NCBI RefSeq assembly: GCF_000478275.1
Contig: NZ_ASJB01000096.1
Location: 1-64,000, forward strand
Reading direction: 5' to 3'
DNA length: 64,000 nt
From: Amycolatopsis orientalis DSM 40040 = KCTC 9412
GTDB taxonomy: Bacteria > Actinomycetota > Actinomycetes > Mycobacteriales > Pseudonocardiaceae
Shown here: positions 38,947-47,565 of the stretch, in pieces
Layout of the letters: every line of letters starts with the position of its first letter
How positions within the stretch are numbered: position 1 is the first letter of the stretch
Program-made: the position numbers and the translations under genes
The notes under the pieces: model-generated
What the model was told of the DNA's origin: nothing
What the model saw: the letters and a program-made list of their open reading frames with translations, nothing else
Databases searched by the model: none

Positions 38947-40725
38947 TCACTTCTCGCTGGAGTTGTCCTTGGAGTGGTCACCCGGCATGGCCGCCTCGGT
39001 GAGCAGCTGGGACGGCGCCCGGTGGGTGTTGACCTTCTGCTTCCCGAAGAAGCCGATCTCACCCTCCTTGTGGATGCGCTCCATCATGTGCGGGTAGTGC
39101 AGCTCGAACGCCGGACGCTCGGAACGGATCCGCGGCAGCTCGGTGAAGTTGTGCCGCGGCGGCGGGCAGGACGTCGCCCATTCGAGCGAGTTGCCGTAGC
39201 CCCACGGGTCGTCCACCGTGACGATCTCGCCGTACCGGTAGCTCTTGAAGACGTTCCAGATGAACGGCAGCGTCGAGGCACCGAGGATGTACGCGCCGAT
39301 CGTGGAGATCGTGTTCAGCGTCGTGAAGCCGTCGGACTGCAGGTAGTCCGCGTACCGCCGCGGCATACCTTCGGCGCCCAGCCAGTGCTGCACGAGGAAC
39401 GTGGCGTGGAAGCCGATGAACGTGGTCCAGAAGTGCCACTTGCCGAGCTTCTCGTCCATCATGCGGCCGGTGATCTTCGGGAACCAGAAGTAGATCCCGG
39501 CGAACGTGGCGAACACGATCGTGCCGTAGAGCACGTAGTGGAAGTGCGCGACGACGAAGTAGCTGTCCGACACGTGGAAGTCGATCGCCGGCGCGGCCAG
39601 CATGATGCCGGTCAGACCGCCGAAGAGGAACGTGACGATGAAGCCCATCGAGAAGATCATCGGCGTCTCGAAGGACAGCTGGCCCTTCCACATCGTGCCG
39701 ATCCAGTTGAAGAACTTCACGCCGGTCGGGACCGCGATCAGGAAGGTCATGAAGGAGAAGAACGGCAGCAGCACGGCACCGGTCGCGTACATGTGGTGCG
39801 CCCACACCGCCACCGACAGCGCGGCGATCGCCAGCGTCGCCCAGACCAGGCCCTTGTAACCGAAGATCGGCTTGCGGCTGAAGACCGGGAAGATCTCCGA
39901 CACGATCCCGAAGAACGGTAGAGCGACGATATAGACCTCTGGATGGCCGAAGAACCAGAACAGGTGCTGCCAGAGGATCACGCCGCCGTTCGCGGGGTCG
40001 AACACATGCGCCCCGAGATGCCGGTCCGCCAGCAGGCCCATCAGGGCCGCGGTCAGGATCGGGAAGGCCAGCAGGATCAGGATGCTGGTGACCAGGATGT
40101 TCCAGGTGAAGATCGGCATCCGGTACATCGTCATACCGGGGGCGCGCAGGCAGACCACCGTGGTGATCATGTTGACGCCACCGAGGATGGTGCCGAGACC
40201 GGACACGACCAGACCGGAGATCCACAGGTCGGCGCCGACGCCGGGCGAGTGGATGGCGTCCGACAGCGGGGTGTAGGCGAACCAGCCGAAGTCGGCGGCG
40301 CCACCCGGGGTCAGGAAGCCGGACATCACGATGAGGCCGCCGAAGAGGTACAGCCAGTACGAGAACGCGTTCAGCCGCGGGAAGGCGACGTCGGGCGAAC
40401 CGATCTGCAGCGGCAGCACGAAGTTCGCGAAGCCGAAGAGGATCGGCGTCGCGTACAGCAGCAGCATGATCGTGCCGTGCATGGTGAACAGCTGGTTGTA
40501 CTGCTCCTGCGAAAGGAACTGCTGCCCGGGACGCGCCAGCTCGGAACGGATCAGCATGGCCATCGCGCCGCCCACCATGAAGAAGGCGAACGACGTGACC
40601 AGGTACATGATGCCGATTTGCTTGTGGTCCGTCGTGCGGAACAACCGCAGCAGGTACGAACCCTTAACCGACTCGCGCGCGGGGTACGGGCGCGTGGCGA
40701 TCGGCTTGGGGGCTACGGCCGTCAC
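38947..40725 (-). CDS. ctaD: Cytochrome c oxidase subunit I
   Basis: A 592-residue heme-copper oxidase subunit I with about twelve membrane helices. Ligands: His in TMHGTIMLL (heme), the CuB/tyrosine block WQHLFWFFGHPEVYI, the two CuB His in WAHHMYATG, and heme His in VVAHFHYVLYGT. The C-terminal cytosolic tail ends in a polar stretch. GTG start at 40725 with GGAGG 5 nt upstream; one further GTG is upstream. Aerobic respiration. It is followed by a terminator and serB. Confidence 0.97.
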   Translation of the reverse strand: MTAVAPKPIATRPYPARESVKGSYLLRLFRTTDHKQIGIMYLVTSFAFFMVGGAMAMLIRSELARPGQQFLSQEQYNQLFTMHGTIMLLLYATPILFGFANFVLPLQIGSPDVAFPRLNAFSYWLYLFGGLIVMSGFLTPGGAADFGWFAYTPLSDAIHSPGVGADLWISGLVVSGLGTILGGVNMITTVVCLRAPGMTMYRMPIFTWNILVTSILILLAFPILTAALMGLLADRHLGAHVFDPANGGVILWQHLFWFFGHPEVYIVALPFFGIVSEIFPVFSRKPIFGYKGLVWATLAIAALSVAVWAHHMYATGAVLLPFFSFMTFLIAVPTGVKFFNWIGTMWKGQLSFETPMIFSMGFIVTFLFGGLTGIMLAAPAIDFHVSDSYFVVAHFHYVLYGTIVFATFAGIYFWFPKITGRMMDEKLGKWHFWTTFIGFHATFLVQHWLGAEGMPRRYADYLQSDGFTTLNTISTIGAYILGASTLPFIWNVFKSYRYGEIVTVDDPWGYGNSLEWATSCPPPRHNFTELPRIRSERPAFELHYPHMMERIHKEGEIGFFGKQKVNTHRAPSQLLTEAAMPGDHSKDNSSEK

Positions 40726-40861
40726 TCCTGCCTCCAACACTCAAACCTTGTGGTGGTCAATTTCCGGTCGCCGGGGCGGGTTCGGGACCCACTCCGACGG
40801 CTAGTGGGGATCGTAGCCCTCACTACCGACAGTCGCGCGCACCGGCTGGCAAGATCGCGCC

Positions 40862-41698
40862 GTGACCGACGAACACACGCGTGCGGGAGTGGCCGCGGCG
40901 GTCGCCGTCGGTGACCGGTACGGGCTCCCGACGGGCACCCCCGATGTCCTGCATTTCAAGTCGAACGTGCTGGTGAGACTGGGTCCGGTGGTGGCGCGGG
41001 TGCCGGGCACGACGCGCCTCGCCCGGCGGTCCCCCGAGGACTGGCTCGCACGCGATGTCGCACTGTCGGAGTACCTCACGGAACGTGGTGTGCTCGTCGT
41101 CTCACCCACGACGGATCCCCCGGCAGGCCCGCATTTCGCCAACGGATTGCCGGTCACTCTCTGGCATTACACGCCCCATGAACGGGGCGAAACCCTGTCG
41201 CCGCGAGAGGTGGCGGAGTCGCTCGCCCGGGTGCACGCCGCGCTCGCGGACTACCCCGGCGAACTGCCCGAACTCGGGCCGGTCCATGACCTCAGGGCCC
41301 TTCTCGAGCGGCATGGTCACACGATGGACGGCGCGGCACCCCGGCTGCGCGAAGAACTCGCACGGGTCGCGGCGACGCTTCCGGCGGACGGTGCCCGGCC
41401 GCTGCACGGTGACGCCCATCGGGGGAACGTCGTCGCGACGGCGGCCGGACCGTGCTGGCTCGACTTCGAGGACACCTGGCGCGGACCGCTCGGCTGGGAC
41501 CTGGCCGTCCTCTACGCGGACCTTGGCGCTTCGGCTCTCTCCGCGTACCCGGCCGACGTCGCGCCTTCGTCCCTTGAGCCGTTCCTCGGGCTGCGCCGGT
41601 TGTTCGAGGTCGCCTGGCGGTACGTGATCGCCCAGCGGTTTCCCGAGCGACGCGGAGAGGCCGAGGCGGCTCTGGAGCGCTACTTCCGGCGCATTTAG
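40862..41698 (+). CDS. Aminoglycoside phosphotransferase-like kinase
   Basis: A 278-residue APH/choline-kinase-fold protein. Catalytic loop LHGDAHRGNVV (Brenner HxDxxxxN) and the metal-binding WLDFEDTWRGPLGWDLAVLYADL. The N-terminal ATP-binding half is short and weakly conserved. The phosphoryl acceptor is unknown; antibiotic resistance should not be assumed. Its stop codon TAG (41696-41698) lies inside family B palindrome copy 3. Confidence 0.9.
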   Translation: MTDEHTRAGVAAAVAVGDRYGLPTGTPDVLHFKSNVLVRLGPVVARVPGTTRLARRSPEDWLARDVALSEYLTERGVLVVSPTTDPPAGPHFANGLPVTLWHYTPHERGETLSPREVAESLARVHAALADYPGELPELGPVHDLRALLERHGHTMDGAAPRLREELARVAATLPADGARPLHGDAHRGNVVATAAGPCWLDFEDTWRGPLGWDLAVLYADLGASALSAYPADVAPSSLEPFLGLRRLFEVAWRYVIAQRFPERRGEAEAALERYFRRI

Positions 41699-41753
41699 TC
41701 CTCTGGACGCGGTAGTTCGCACTGCCGACCACCGCATCCAGAGGACGAAACGC
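41691..41753. repeat. Family B palindrome, copy 3, containing an APH stop
   Basis: Arms 41691-41713 and 41731-41753 pair with a few mismatches. The CG of GCATTTCGTCC is AG here, which creates the TAG stop codon of the kinase gene. The loop is AGTTCGCACTGCCGACC, different from the other copies. It lies between convergent genes. Confidence 0.9.
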
Positions 41754-41762
41754 GGGAAGGGG

Positions 41763-42971
41763 CTAGACGGCCGCCAGCAGGAGTTCCGCCGCCACCTCGA
41801 CCCCGTCCGTCCGGACCTCAGCACCGACCCGGCGCGCTCGCTCGGCCACCTCCGGCCGCAACACCTCGGCCAGGGCGAGGGTGAGCGACTCCGCGTCCGG
41901 CTCGCCGGTGATCGACGTCCCGATCCCGAGATCGCGGACACGCTCCGCGAAGTACGGCTGGTCGAACATCCGCGGGACGAGCACCTGCGGTACCCCGGCC
42001 CTGGTCGCCGCCGTGGTCGTGCCGGCGCCACCGTGGTGCACGGCCGCCGCGACCCGGGGGAAGAGCGCCTGCTGGTTGACGTCCCCGACGGCGACGCAGT
42101 CGGGTTCGTCGTCGATCAGCGCCAGTTCGGCCCACCCGCGGGACACGACGGCCCGCCGCCCGTGCGCCCTCGCCGCCTCGATCATCGCCTTCGCGATGTC
42201 CTCCGGGGCGCGGATGCTCCCGAATCCGAAGTAGACCGGCGGTTCCCCGGCGTCGAGGAACGCCTCCAACTCCGGGGGCAACGGGCTGTGGTCCGGCAGG
42301 ATCCAGGCGCCGGTCTGGTGCACGTCCAGCGCGGACGGCCCCCGCCACGGCGCCAGTACCGGATCGGCGGCCAGCCACGGCCCCTCGGTGAAGATGTGCC
42401 CGCGGACGTCGTCGACCGGCGGCAGGCCGAGCGGTTTCCGCCGCGCGTTGAGCACACCGCCCCACTGCCCGTTCCATCGTTGCGCGTCTTCGGCCCACAA
42501 GGACGGGATGGCGGCATCGGGATTCTCCGGCGCCCATCCCGCGAAAACGGGCGGACGATGGTGCAGTGAAGGCAGCGTTATCGGGCAATAAGCGGTGAAG
42601 AAATACGGAATCCCTTTCCACTCCGCCACCGAATGGGTGGCGATGTTCAACGCCATTCCCGCGACGACGGCGTCGCAACCCTCTGCCGCCTCCGGCAGCG
42701 TCTCGAACTGGTCGACGACCATCGCCTCGGCCATCTCGCGGCGCCCCTCCGGTGAAGCCATCGCCTTGGTCATCGCGGAATCCGGCTTCGCGGTCGACCG
42801 GAGCTCAGGCCCCAGCGGCGCGAAGGAGATCCCGAGACCTTCGGCCCATTCACGGAAATCCGGCGGCGCGCAGAGCCGGACGTCCTGGCCCAGTTCCCGC
42901 AACCGCACCGCCAGTGCCACCAGCGGCTGGACCTCACCCCTTGTCCCGATGGTGGACAGGAGTACACGCAT
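41763..42971 (-). CDS. GT1-family glycosyltransferase (vancomycin-type)
   Basis: A 402-residue GT-B glycosyltransferase. The N-terminus RVLLSTIGTRGEVQPLVALAVRLRELGQDVRLCAPPDF is close to glycopeptide GtfA-E enzymes; the C-terminal nucleotide-sugar site is HHGGAGTTTAATRAGVPQVLVPRMFDQPYFAERV, with PVYFGFGSIRAPEDI between. No glycopeptide or other biosynthetic gene cluster is visible nearby, so it may be a stand-alone antibiotic- or lipid-modifying enzyme. The ATG at 42971 has AAGGGGG in the arm of a leader hairpin. Confidence 0.92.
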   Translation of the reverse strand: MRVLLSTIGTRGEVQPLVALAVRLRELGQDVRLCAPPDFREWAEGLGISFAPLGPELRSTAKPDSAMTKAMASPEGRREMAEAMVVDQFETLPEAAEGCDAVVAGMALNIATHSVAEWKGIPYFFTAYCPITLPSLHHRPPVFAGWAPENPDAAIPSLWAEDAQRWNGQWGGVLNARRKPLGLPPVDDVRGHIFTEGPWLAADPVLAPWRGPSALDVHQTGAWILPDHSPLPPELEAFLDAGEPPVYFGFGSIRAPEDIAKAMIEAARAHGRRAVVSRGWAELALIDDEPDCVAVGDVNQQALFPRVAAAVHHGGAGTTTAATRAGVPQVLVPRMFDQPYFAERVRDLGIGTSITGEPDAESLTLALAEVLRPEVAERARRVGAEVRTDGVEVAAELLLAAV

Positions 42972-42976
42972 GGGAA

Positions 42977-43003
42977 TCCCCCTTCGGAAAATGTGAAGGG
43001 GGA
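42977..43003 (-). promoter_or_regulatory. Leader hairpin covering glycosyltransferase ribosome site
   Basis: TCCCCCTTC (42977-42985) pairs exactly with GAAGGGGGA (42995-43003). On the minus strand the arm next to the ATG reads GAAGGGGGATTCCC, so the ribosome-binding AAGGGGG would be hidden if the stem forms. Confidence 0.55.
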
Positions 43004-43017
43004 ATTGTGGACCGGGA

Positions 43018-43042
43018 ACGGGGGCTTGCCGCAAGCCCCCGT
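43018..43042. repeat. Perfect hairpin, 12-bp arms
   Basis: ACGGGGGCTTGC (43018-43029) and GCAAGCCCCCGT (43031-43042) pair around a C. It lies between the alpha/beta-hydrolase stop and the glycosyltransferase start, both on the minus strand. No T-tract follows. Confidence 0.75.
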
Positions 43043-43075
43043 GTCCGCTATACCTTCAAAGGGGCGAGGGAGCCG

Positions 43076-43825
43076 CTATTTCGCGGGGTACCAGCCCAAA
43101 ATCGCTTCGACGACTCCGGCCGGATCCTCCAGCGGCGTCAGATGTCCCGCCTCCGGCAAGACGACCAGTGTCGCGTCCGGCAGCGTCTCCACCAGGGTGT
43201 TCGCCGAGTCCAACGGGGTCAGCCCGTCCTCTTCGCCGACGACGACCAGTGCCGGAACGTCCGCCGAGCGCAGGGTTTCGACCGAATCGGGCCGCGCCGC
43301 CATCGCGCGCGCCGCCCACGCGATCCCCGACGGAGGCTGTGTCGCGATCAGTTCACCGAGCCGTTCGGCGACCTCCGGCCGGTCCGCGCGGGTCTTTTCG
43401 GCGAGAAGTCCCGGCGTGACGGCTTCGGGCAGCCAGCCGGCGCCTTCCGCCTCGACCCGGGCCGCTACGTCGTGCCTGGCTCGCGCGGCCTCGGGGGTGT
43501 CGGCCGTCGCCTTCGTGTCGATGAACACGAGTCCGCCCACGCGTTCCGGTGCGGCGCGCAGCACCGCCATCGTCAGGTAGCCGCCCATCGAGCAGCCGCC
43601 GAGCACGACCTTGTCGAGTTCGAGCCGGTCGAGCAGCGCCACGACGTCGCGGGCGGCGTCGTCCAGGTCCGGCTCCCGGTCGGTTTCCGGCAGCGGGCTG
43701 CGGCCGAGCCCGCGCTGGTCGGGGGTGATCAGCCGGAGGCGCGCCGAGAGCGGTGCGCGCACCGCGTCCCACATACGGGCGTCGACGGGGAAGGCGTGCA
43801 GCAGTACCAGCGGGAGATCCGTCAT
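43076..43825 (-). CDS. Alpha/beta-hydrolase
   Basis: A 249-residue hydrolase. Nucleophile elbow GGCSMGGYL (Ser), acid in VVVGEEDGLTPL, and His in PEAGHLTPLE. The oxyanion region LLHAFPVDARMW is at the N-terminus. It is 40 bp from the divergent GNAT gene. Substrate unknown. Confidence 0.9.
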   Translation of the reverse strand: MTDLPLVLLHAFPVDARMWDAVRAPLSARLRLITPDQRGLGRSPLPETDREPDLDDAARDVVALLDRLELDKVVLGGCSMGGYLTMAVLRAAPERVGGLVFIDTKATADTPEAARARHDVAARVEAEGAGWLPEAVTPGLLAEKTRADRPEVAERLGELIATQPPSGIAWAARAMAARPDSVETLRSADVPALVVVGEEDGLTPLDSANTLVETLPDATLVVLPEAGHLTPLEDPAGVVEAILGWYPAK

Positions 43826-43865
43826 GGCGATAATTCTGTCGCACCCTGGCGCTACCGTCGGAACC

Positions 43866-44366
43866 GTGCTGACAGAGATCAAGACGGAGAGGCTGTTGCT
43901 CCGGCGGCTGCGCGAGGCGGACCGCGAGAACATCGTCGCGCTGCAGGCCGATCCGGAGACGAACAAGTTCAACGTCGTACCGCATACCGTCGAGGGCGCG
44001 CGGGAGCTGTACGACGCCTGGATGAAGCAATGGGACGAGTACGGCTTCGGCTATCTCGCGGTGTCCGCTTTGGACGATCCGGAGGTGATCGTCGGCTTCG
44101 GCGGCGTCCGCTATCACGAGTGGAACGGCGAGCGCGTGCTGAACCTCGCGTACCGCTTCTGGCCGTTCGCCTGGGGCAAGGGCTACGCGACGGAGATGGC
44201 GGCCGCCGTCGTGGCATGGGCGGAACGGGAGATCCCGGAGGTGCCGGTGATCGCCAACATCATGGTGGCCAACGAACCGTCGATCCGGGTCGCCGAGCGG
44301 CTCGGATTCAAGATCCACACGGAGGAGGAGTTCGAAGGAGCACCGTCACTGCACATGCGGCGCTGA
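43866..44366 (+). CDS. GNAT-family N-acetyltransferase (RimJ/RimL-like)
   Basis: A 166-residue acetyltransferase of the Acetyltransf_3 type. Start ERLLLRRLREADRENIVALQADPE; acetyl-CoA site RFWPFAWGKGYATEMAAAVVAWA; NEPSIRVAERLGFK near the end. GTG start. The acceptor is unknown; such proteins can acetylate ribosomal proteins or small amines. It converges with the zinc-binding gene, with the two stops 1 bp apart. Confidence 0.9.
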   Translation: MLTEIKTERLLLRRLREADRENIVALQADPETNKFNVVPHTVEGARELYDAWMKQWDEYGFGYLAVSALDDPEVIVGFGGVRYHEWNGERVLNLAYRFWPFAWGKGYATEMAAAVVAWAEREIPEVPVIANIMVANEPSIRVAERLGFKIHTEEEFEGAPSLHMRR

Positions 44367-44367
44367 C

Positions 44368-44655
44368 TCACCAGCGACCGGGCCGGCGCCGGGACCGCGC
44401 GTCCCAGCAGGCCCGGTGCCAATGGCGGCGGTCGGCGATCCCGCCGGTGTCGTCGGCGGGCCAGACGACCAGATGCGGGGTCCCCGGCCGGATCTCGTGG
44501 TCACAGCCAGGGCAGCGGTAGTCCTTGGTGGCTTGCGCGCCGGGCACGGTCCGGACCAGCCACTCGCCGTCCGTGGCCGACTCGGAGCGCGCCCAGCCGG
44601 TGGACGCGCCGAGGTCTGGGCGTCCACCGCGATCGGGCCGGTTACGTCGAGGCAC
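44368..44655 (-). CDS. Small Cys/His zinc-binding-like protein
   Basis: A 95-residue protein. YRCPGCDHEIRPGTPHLVVW and RRHWHRACWDARSRR carry C-x2-C and H-x2-C that could bind zinc. The N-terminus PRRNRPDRGGRPDLGAS is basic. Such proteins are widespread in actinobacteria and often carry a misleading ATP/GTP-binding label. GTG start at 44655. Function unknown. Confidence 0.78.
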   Translation of the reverse strand: MPRRNRPDRGGRPDLGASTGWARSESATDGEWLVRTVPGAQATKDYRCPGCDHEIRPGTPHLVVWPADDTGGIADRRHWHRACWDARSRRRPGRW

Positions 44656-44681
44656 GCCGAAACGGTATCCGGAGCCGGGGC

Positions 44682-45434
44682 TCAGCCGCCGAAGTAGGCG
44701 CCCGGTGTCACACCGACCGCCCGGCGGAAGGCGACGACGAACGCGCTCGGCGAGGAGTAGCCGATCCGGCGGGAGACCGCGGTCAGCGGCATGCCCTCGG
44801 CCAGCAGCGGCAGTGACGCGCGCAGCCGCGCCTGCACCCGCCACGCGCCGAACGTCGTCCGGCATTCGGTGAGGAACAACCGCGCGAGCGTGCGTTCACT
44901 CGCGCCCGCCTCGCGGGCCAGGTCGGCGAGGCCGCGACGGTCCGCGGGATCGGCGATCACCGCCCGCGCGACGGTCAGCGCGCGGGCGTCGGACGGCATC
45001 GGCACGGTGATCGGGACGACGTCCACCGCTTCGAGCAGGTCGAACGCGACGGCTTCGGACCGGCGGCGGGCGTCGTCATCGAGGTCGGCCGAGCCGAGAT
45101 GCTCCAGCAGTTCCCGCAGCAGCGGCCGGACGGCGACCAGGGTCGGCACCTCCCAGCGCACCGGGCACCGGTCCGTCGCGGCGTAGATCCCGCGCAACGC
45201 CGCGTGCGCGGTGGCGCCGGTCCGATGACGGACACCCGCGGGGATCCACAAGGCCCGGGTCGGCGGCAGCACCCAGTGCCGCTCGCCGACGCTCACGTTC
45301 AAGATCCCCCGCGCCGCCCAGGCGAGCTGATGGCCGTCGTGTTCGTGCCACGGAAGCCAGGAGCCGGCGGGCAGGTCCAGCTCGCCGAGCACCATCGCCG
45401 TCGGCATCGGAGGAAGGTGGCCGATTCCCGACAT
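44682..45434 (-). CDS. AraC-family regulator with cupin N-terminus
   Basis: A 250-residue regulator. N-terminal cupin-like ligand domain (LDLPAGSWLPWHEHDGHQLAWAARG); C-terminal AraC DNA-binding domain with two HTHs (LADLAREAGASERTLARLFLTECRTTFGAWRVQARL; VSRRIGYSSPSAFVVAFRRAVGVTPGAYF). The closest divergent gene is the methyltransferase at 45480, a likely target. Confidence 0.92.
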   Translation of the reverse strand: MSGIGHLPPMPTAMVLGELDLPAGSWLPWHEHDGHQLAWAARGILNVSVGERHWVLPPTRALWIPAGVRHRTGATAHAALRGIYAATDRCPVRWEVPTLVAVRPLLRELLEHLGSADLDDDARRRSEAVAFDLLEAVDVVPITVPMPSDARALTVARAVIADPADRRGLADLAREAGASERTLARLFLTECRTTFGAWRVQARLRASLPLLAEGMPLTAVSRRIGYSSPSAFVVAFRRAVGVTPGAYFGG

Positions 45435-45479
45435 CGATTGGCAGCCTATCGCCTACCGGTCACGGCTAGCTTCGGATTC

Positions 45480-46049
45480 ATGCCGATGAACCTGGTGCAC
45501 CGCAAACTCTGCAGTTCCGCGCTGTGGGCGAAGGCCGTCGCGGCGGAGATGCCGGGCAACGTCGCCGGCTTCGATCTCGGCGACTCCGTCCTGGAGATCG
45601 GCCCCGGGTACGGCGCGACCACCCGCGCGCTGGCCCGGCTGGTCCCCCGGCTCACCGCCGTCGAGATCGACGGGGCGTCGGCGGAGCTCCTCCAGCGGGA
45701 GTTCGGCGAGCGCGTGCGGGTCGTCCACGGGGACGGCGCCGCGATGCCCTTCGAGGACGGCGAGTTCTCGGCGGTCGTCTGTTTCACGATGCTGCATCAC
45801 GTGCCGACGACGGCGCTGCAGGACGCGATCTTCGCCGAGGCGTTCCGCGTGCTCCGCCCCGGCGGTGTCCTGCGCGCGATCGACGGCTTGGAGAGCGTGC
45901 CGTTCCGGCTCCTCCACATCGGCGACACGCTGAACGCGCTCGACCCGGTTTCGCTCTGGCCCCGGCTCACCACCACCGGCTTCACCGACATCAAGGTCGA
46001 CCACGTCCCGAAGCGCTCCGTGCGGTTCTCCGCCCGAAAGCCCCACTGA
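45480..46049 (+). CDS. Class I SAM-dependent methyltransferase
   Basis: A 189-residue methyltransferase: VLEIGPGYGATTRALARL (SAM motif I), LTAVEIDGASAELL, VHGDGAAMPFEDGEFSAVVCFTMLHHV and AFRVLRPGGVLRAID. Its TGA stop (46047-46049) lies inside a hairpin. Substrate unknown; ubiquinone/menaquinone-type or small-molecule methylation both possible. Confidence 0.9.
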   Translation: MPMNLVHRKLCSSALWAKAVAAEMPGNVAGFDLGDSVLEIGPGYGATTRALARLVPRLTAVEIDGASAELLQREFGERVRVVHGDGAAMPFEDGEFSAVVCFTMLHHVPTTALQDAIFAEAFRVLRPGGVLRAIDGLESVPFRLLHIGDTLNALDPVSLWPRLTTTGFTDIKVDHVPKRSVRFSARKPH

Positions 46050-46078
46050 GCGCGTTTAGCCCGCTAAACGCGCTCAGT
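46045..46078. repeat. Perfect hairpin, 16-bp arms, spanning a stop codon
   Basis: ACTGAGCGCGTTTAGC (46045-46060) pairs exactly with 46063-46078 around CC. It includes the methyltransferase TGA and reaches the convergent phosphodiesterase stop, so it is the whole intergenic region. Confidence 0.85.
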
Positions 46079-47202
46079 CAGCCGCGCGCGAGGACCAACG
46101 GGACGAGTTGTTCGGCCGGGGTCAGCGAGCCGTGCTGACCGACCAAAGAGGACTCGACGGCCTCGGCCAGTTCCCGCACGAGCCCGAAGCGACCCTTCGA
46201 CGCCACGACGACGTCGCCGATCCGCGGCCGGACGCGATCGGAGACCGGCCCGAACCAGCCCGCCTCGACGGCCTCGTCGCGCGACAGGATCCACGCCCGG
46301 TCACCGATCACCTCGCGCCAGGCCGCGAGCACGTCGGCCTCGGCACCCGGTTCGCTGTAGACGTGCCGGGCCCGGACCTCGCCCCCGATGGCCCGGACGC
46401 CGCCGAGCAGCGCGGGCGTCTCGTCGATGTCGAGGGCGCCCTCGACGGTCACCATCCCGTGATCGGCCACCACCGCGAGGAGCGCGCCGGACGGCAAGCC
46501 GTCCACAATGGACTCGACCAGCCTGTCGACCTGCCGCAGCTGCATCCGCCACGGCGACGAACCCGGCCCGTAGACGTGGCCGAGCATGTCGAGTTCGCTG
46601 TGATAGCCCCAGCAGAACGCCGGCCGCGCCTCGAGACACCGCAGGATGCACGCCGCCAGGTCGCCGAGCGCGTGCACGCCGACGTACCGGCCGCCGGACT
46701 GGGTCGCGCGGGTGAGCGCGGTGTCCGCGAACTTCGCCGACGAGACCACGCTGGTGGTGATCCCGGCGGCCGCCGCACGCTCGAACGTGGTCGGCAGCGG
46801 CTGCACCTCACGCGGCGGCAGCGCCCCGCGGAGATCGCCGCCGTCCACGTGGCTGCTCCAGCGAAGGGCGTTCAGGACGCCCGCACCCGGAACCTCGAAG
46901 GTGTAACCGACCAGGCCGTGCTCCCCCGAGGCCAGCCCGGTGCCGATCGCGCCGAGCCCGGCCGCGGTCGTCGACGGGAAGCCGACCCGCAGCGGCGACT
47001 TCGCCAGCTGCGTGAGCACGGGCGCGTCGGCGGCGTACTCGGCCAGCAGCTCCCAGCCGAGCCCGTCGATGAGCAGGACACAGGCGCTGGACGCCTCGGC
47101 GAGGCTCAGCGAGTTGGCGAACTCGGCGGCACCGAGGGCGGAGAGGACGGACGGGACGACTTGGCCGAGGTGCGGCACGTGCGCCGCGACAGGCAGTTCC
47201 AC
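46078..47202 (-). CDS. Alkaline phosphatase superfamily phosphodiesterase
   Basis: A 374-residue nucleotide pyrophosphatase/phosphodiesterase-like enzyme. Metal and nucleophile residues: LLIDGLGWELL (Asp), GFPSTTAAGLGAIGTGL (Thr nucleophile), WGYHSELDMLGHVYGPGS (Asp, His) and VVADHGMVTVE (Asp-His). The substrate class (nucleotide, phospholipid) cannot be told. GTG start at 47202. Divergent to fmdB-like. Confidence 0.88.
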   Translation of the reverse strand: MELPVAAHVPHLGQVVPSVLSALGAAEFANSLSLAEASSACVLLIDGLGWELLAEYAADAPVLTQLAKSPLRVGFPSTTAAGLGAIGTGLASGEHGLVGYTFEVPGAGVLNALRWSSHVDGGDLRGALPPREVQPLPTTFERAAAAGITTSVVSSAKFADTALTRATQSGGRYVGVHALGDLAACILRCLEARPAFCWGYHSELDMLGHVYGPGSSPWRMQLRQVDRLVESIVDGLPSGALLAVVADHGMVTVEGALDIDETPALLGGVRAIGGEVRARHVYSEPGAEADVLAAWREVIGDRAWILSRDEAVEAGWFGPVSDRVRPRIGDVVVASKGRFGLVRELAEAVESSLVGQHGSLTPAEQLVPLVLARG

Positions 47203-47244
47203 CCGGCCAGCTTGCCATCCCGGACGGCGGAAGGAGATGGGATA

Positions 47245-47469
47245 ATGCCGGGCATGCCGACCTACGCCTACCGCTGCCGCGAATGCACCGAGACCTTCGA
47301 ACTCCTGCGGCCGATGAGCGAGTCCGGCGCGCCCGCGCCGTGCCCCGAGGGCCACCAGGACACCGTCAAGCTCCTGACCACCGTCGCGCTGACCGGATCC
47401 GCGGCCGGTCCCGCCCCTGTTCCCGCAGGTGGGGGCGGTGGCTGCTGCGGAGGCGGCTGCTGTGGCTGA
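47245..47469 (+). CDS. FmdB-type zinc-ribbon protein with Cys-Gly tail
   Basis: A 74-residue protein. The N-terminal zinc ribbon MPTYAYRCRECTETFELLRPM with PCPEGHQ matches the FmdB family. The last 13 residues are Gly and Cys only (GGGGGCCGGGCCG), adding four Cys. The ATG at 47245 has AAGGAG 8 nt upstream; the conserved MPTYAYRC Met is three codons later. Regulatory role in the family is unproven. Confidence 0.85.
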   Translation: MPGMPTYAYRCRECTETFELLRPMSESGAPAPCPEGHQDTVKLLTTVALTGSAAGPAPVPAGGGGGCCGGGCCG

Positions 47470-47565
47470 CCACCCGATCGGGTGGCTATACGTGTGACGA
47501 AGTAGCCAACGGGTACTCCCCTCCCACCAGTCTGGAACCTCCAGTGGTGGAAGGGAGCAAGTCCA

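Noticed and set aside
40862..41698. Aminoglycoside resistance gene
   Set aside because: The APH fold is shared by many kinases and nothing in the context points to an antibiotic substrate.
41763..42971. Part of a glycopeptide antibiotic cluster
   Set aside because: The glycosyltransferase resembles vancomycin-type enzymes but no NRPS, P450 or sugar-biosynthesis genes are nearby.
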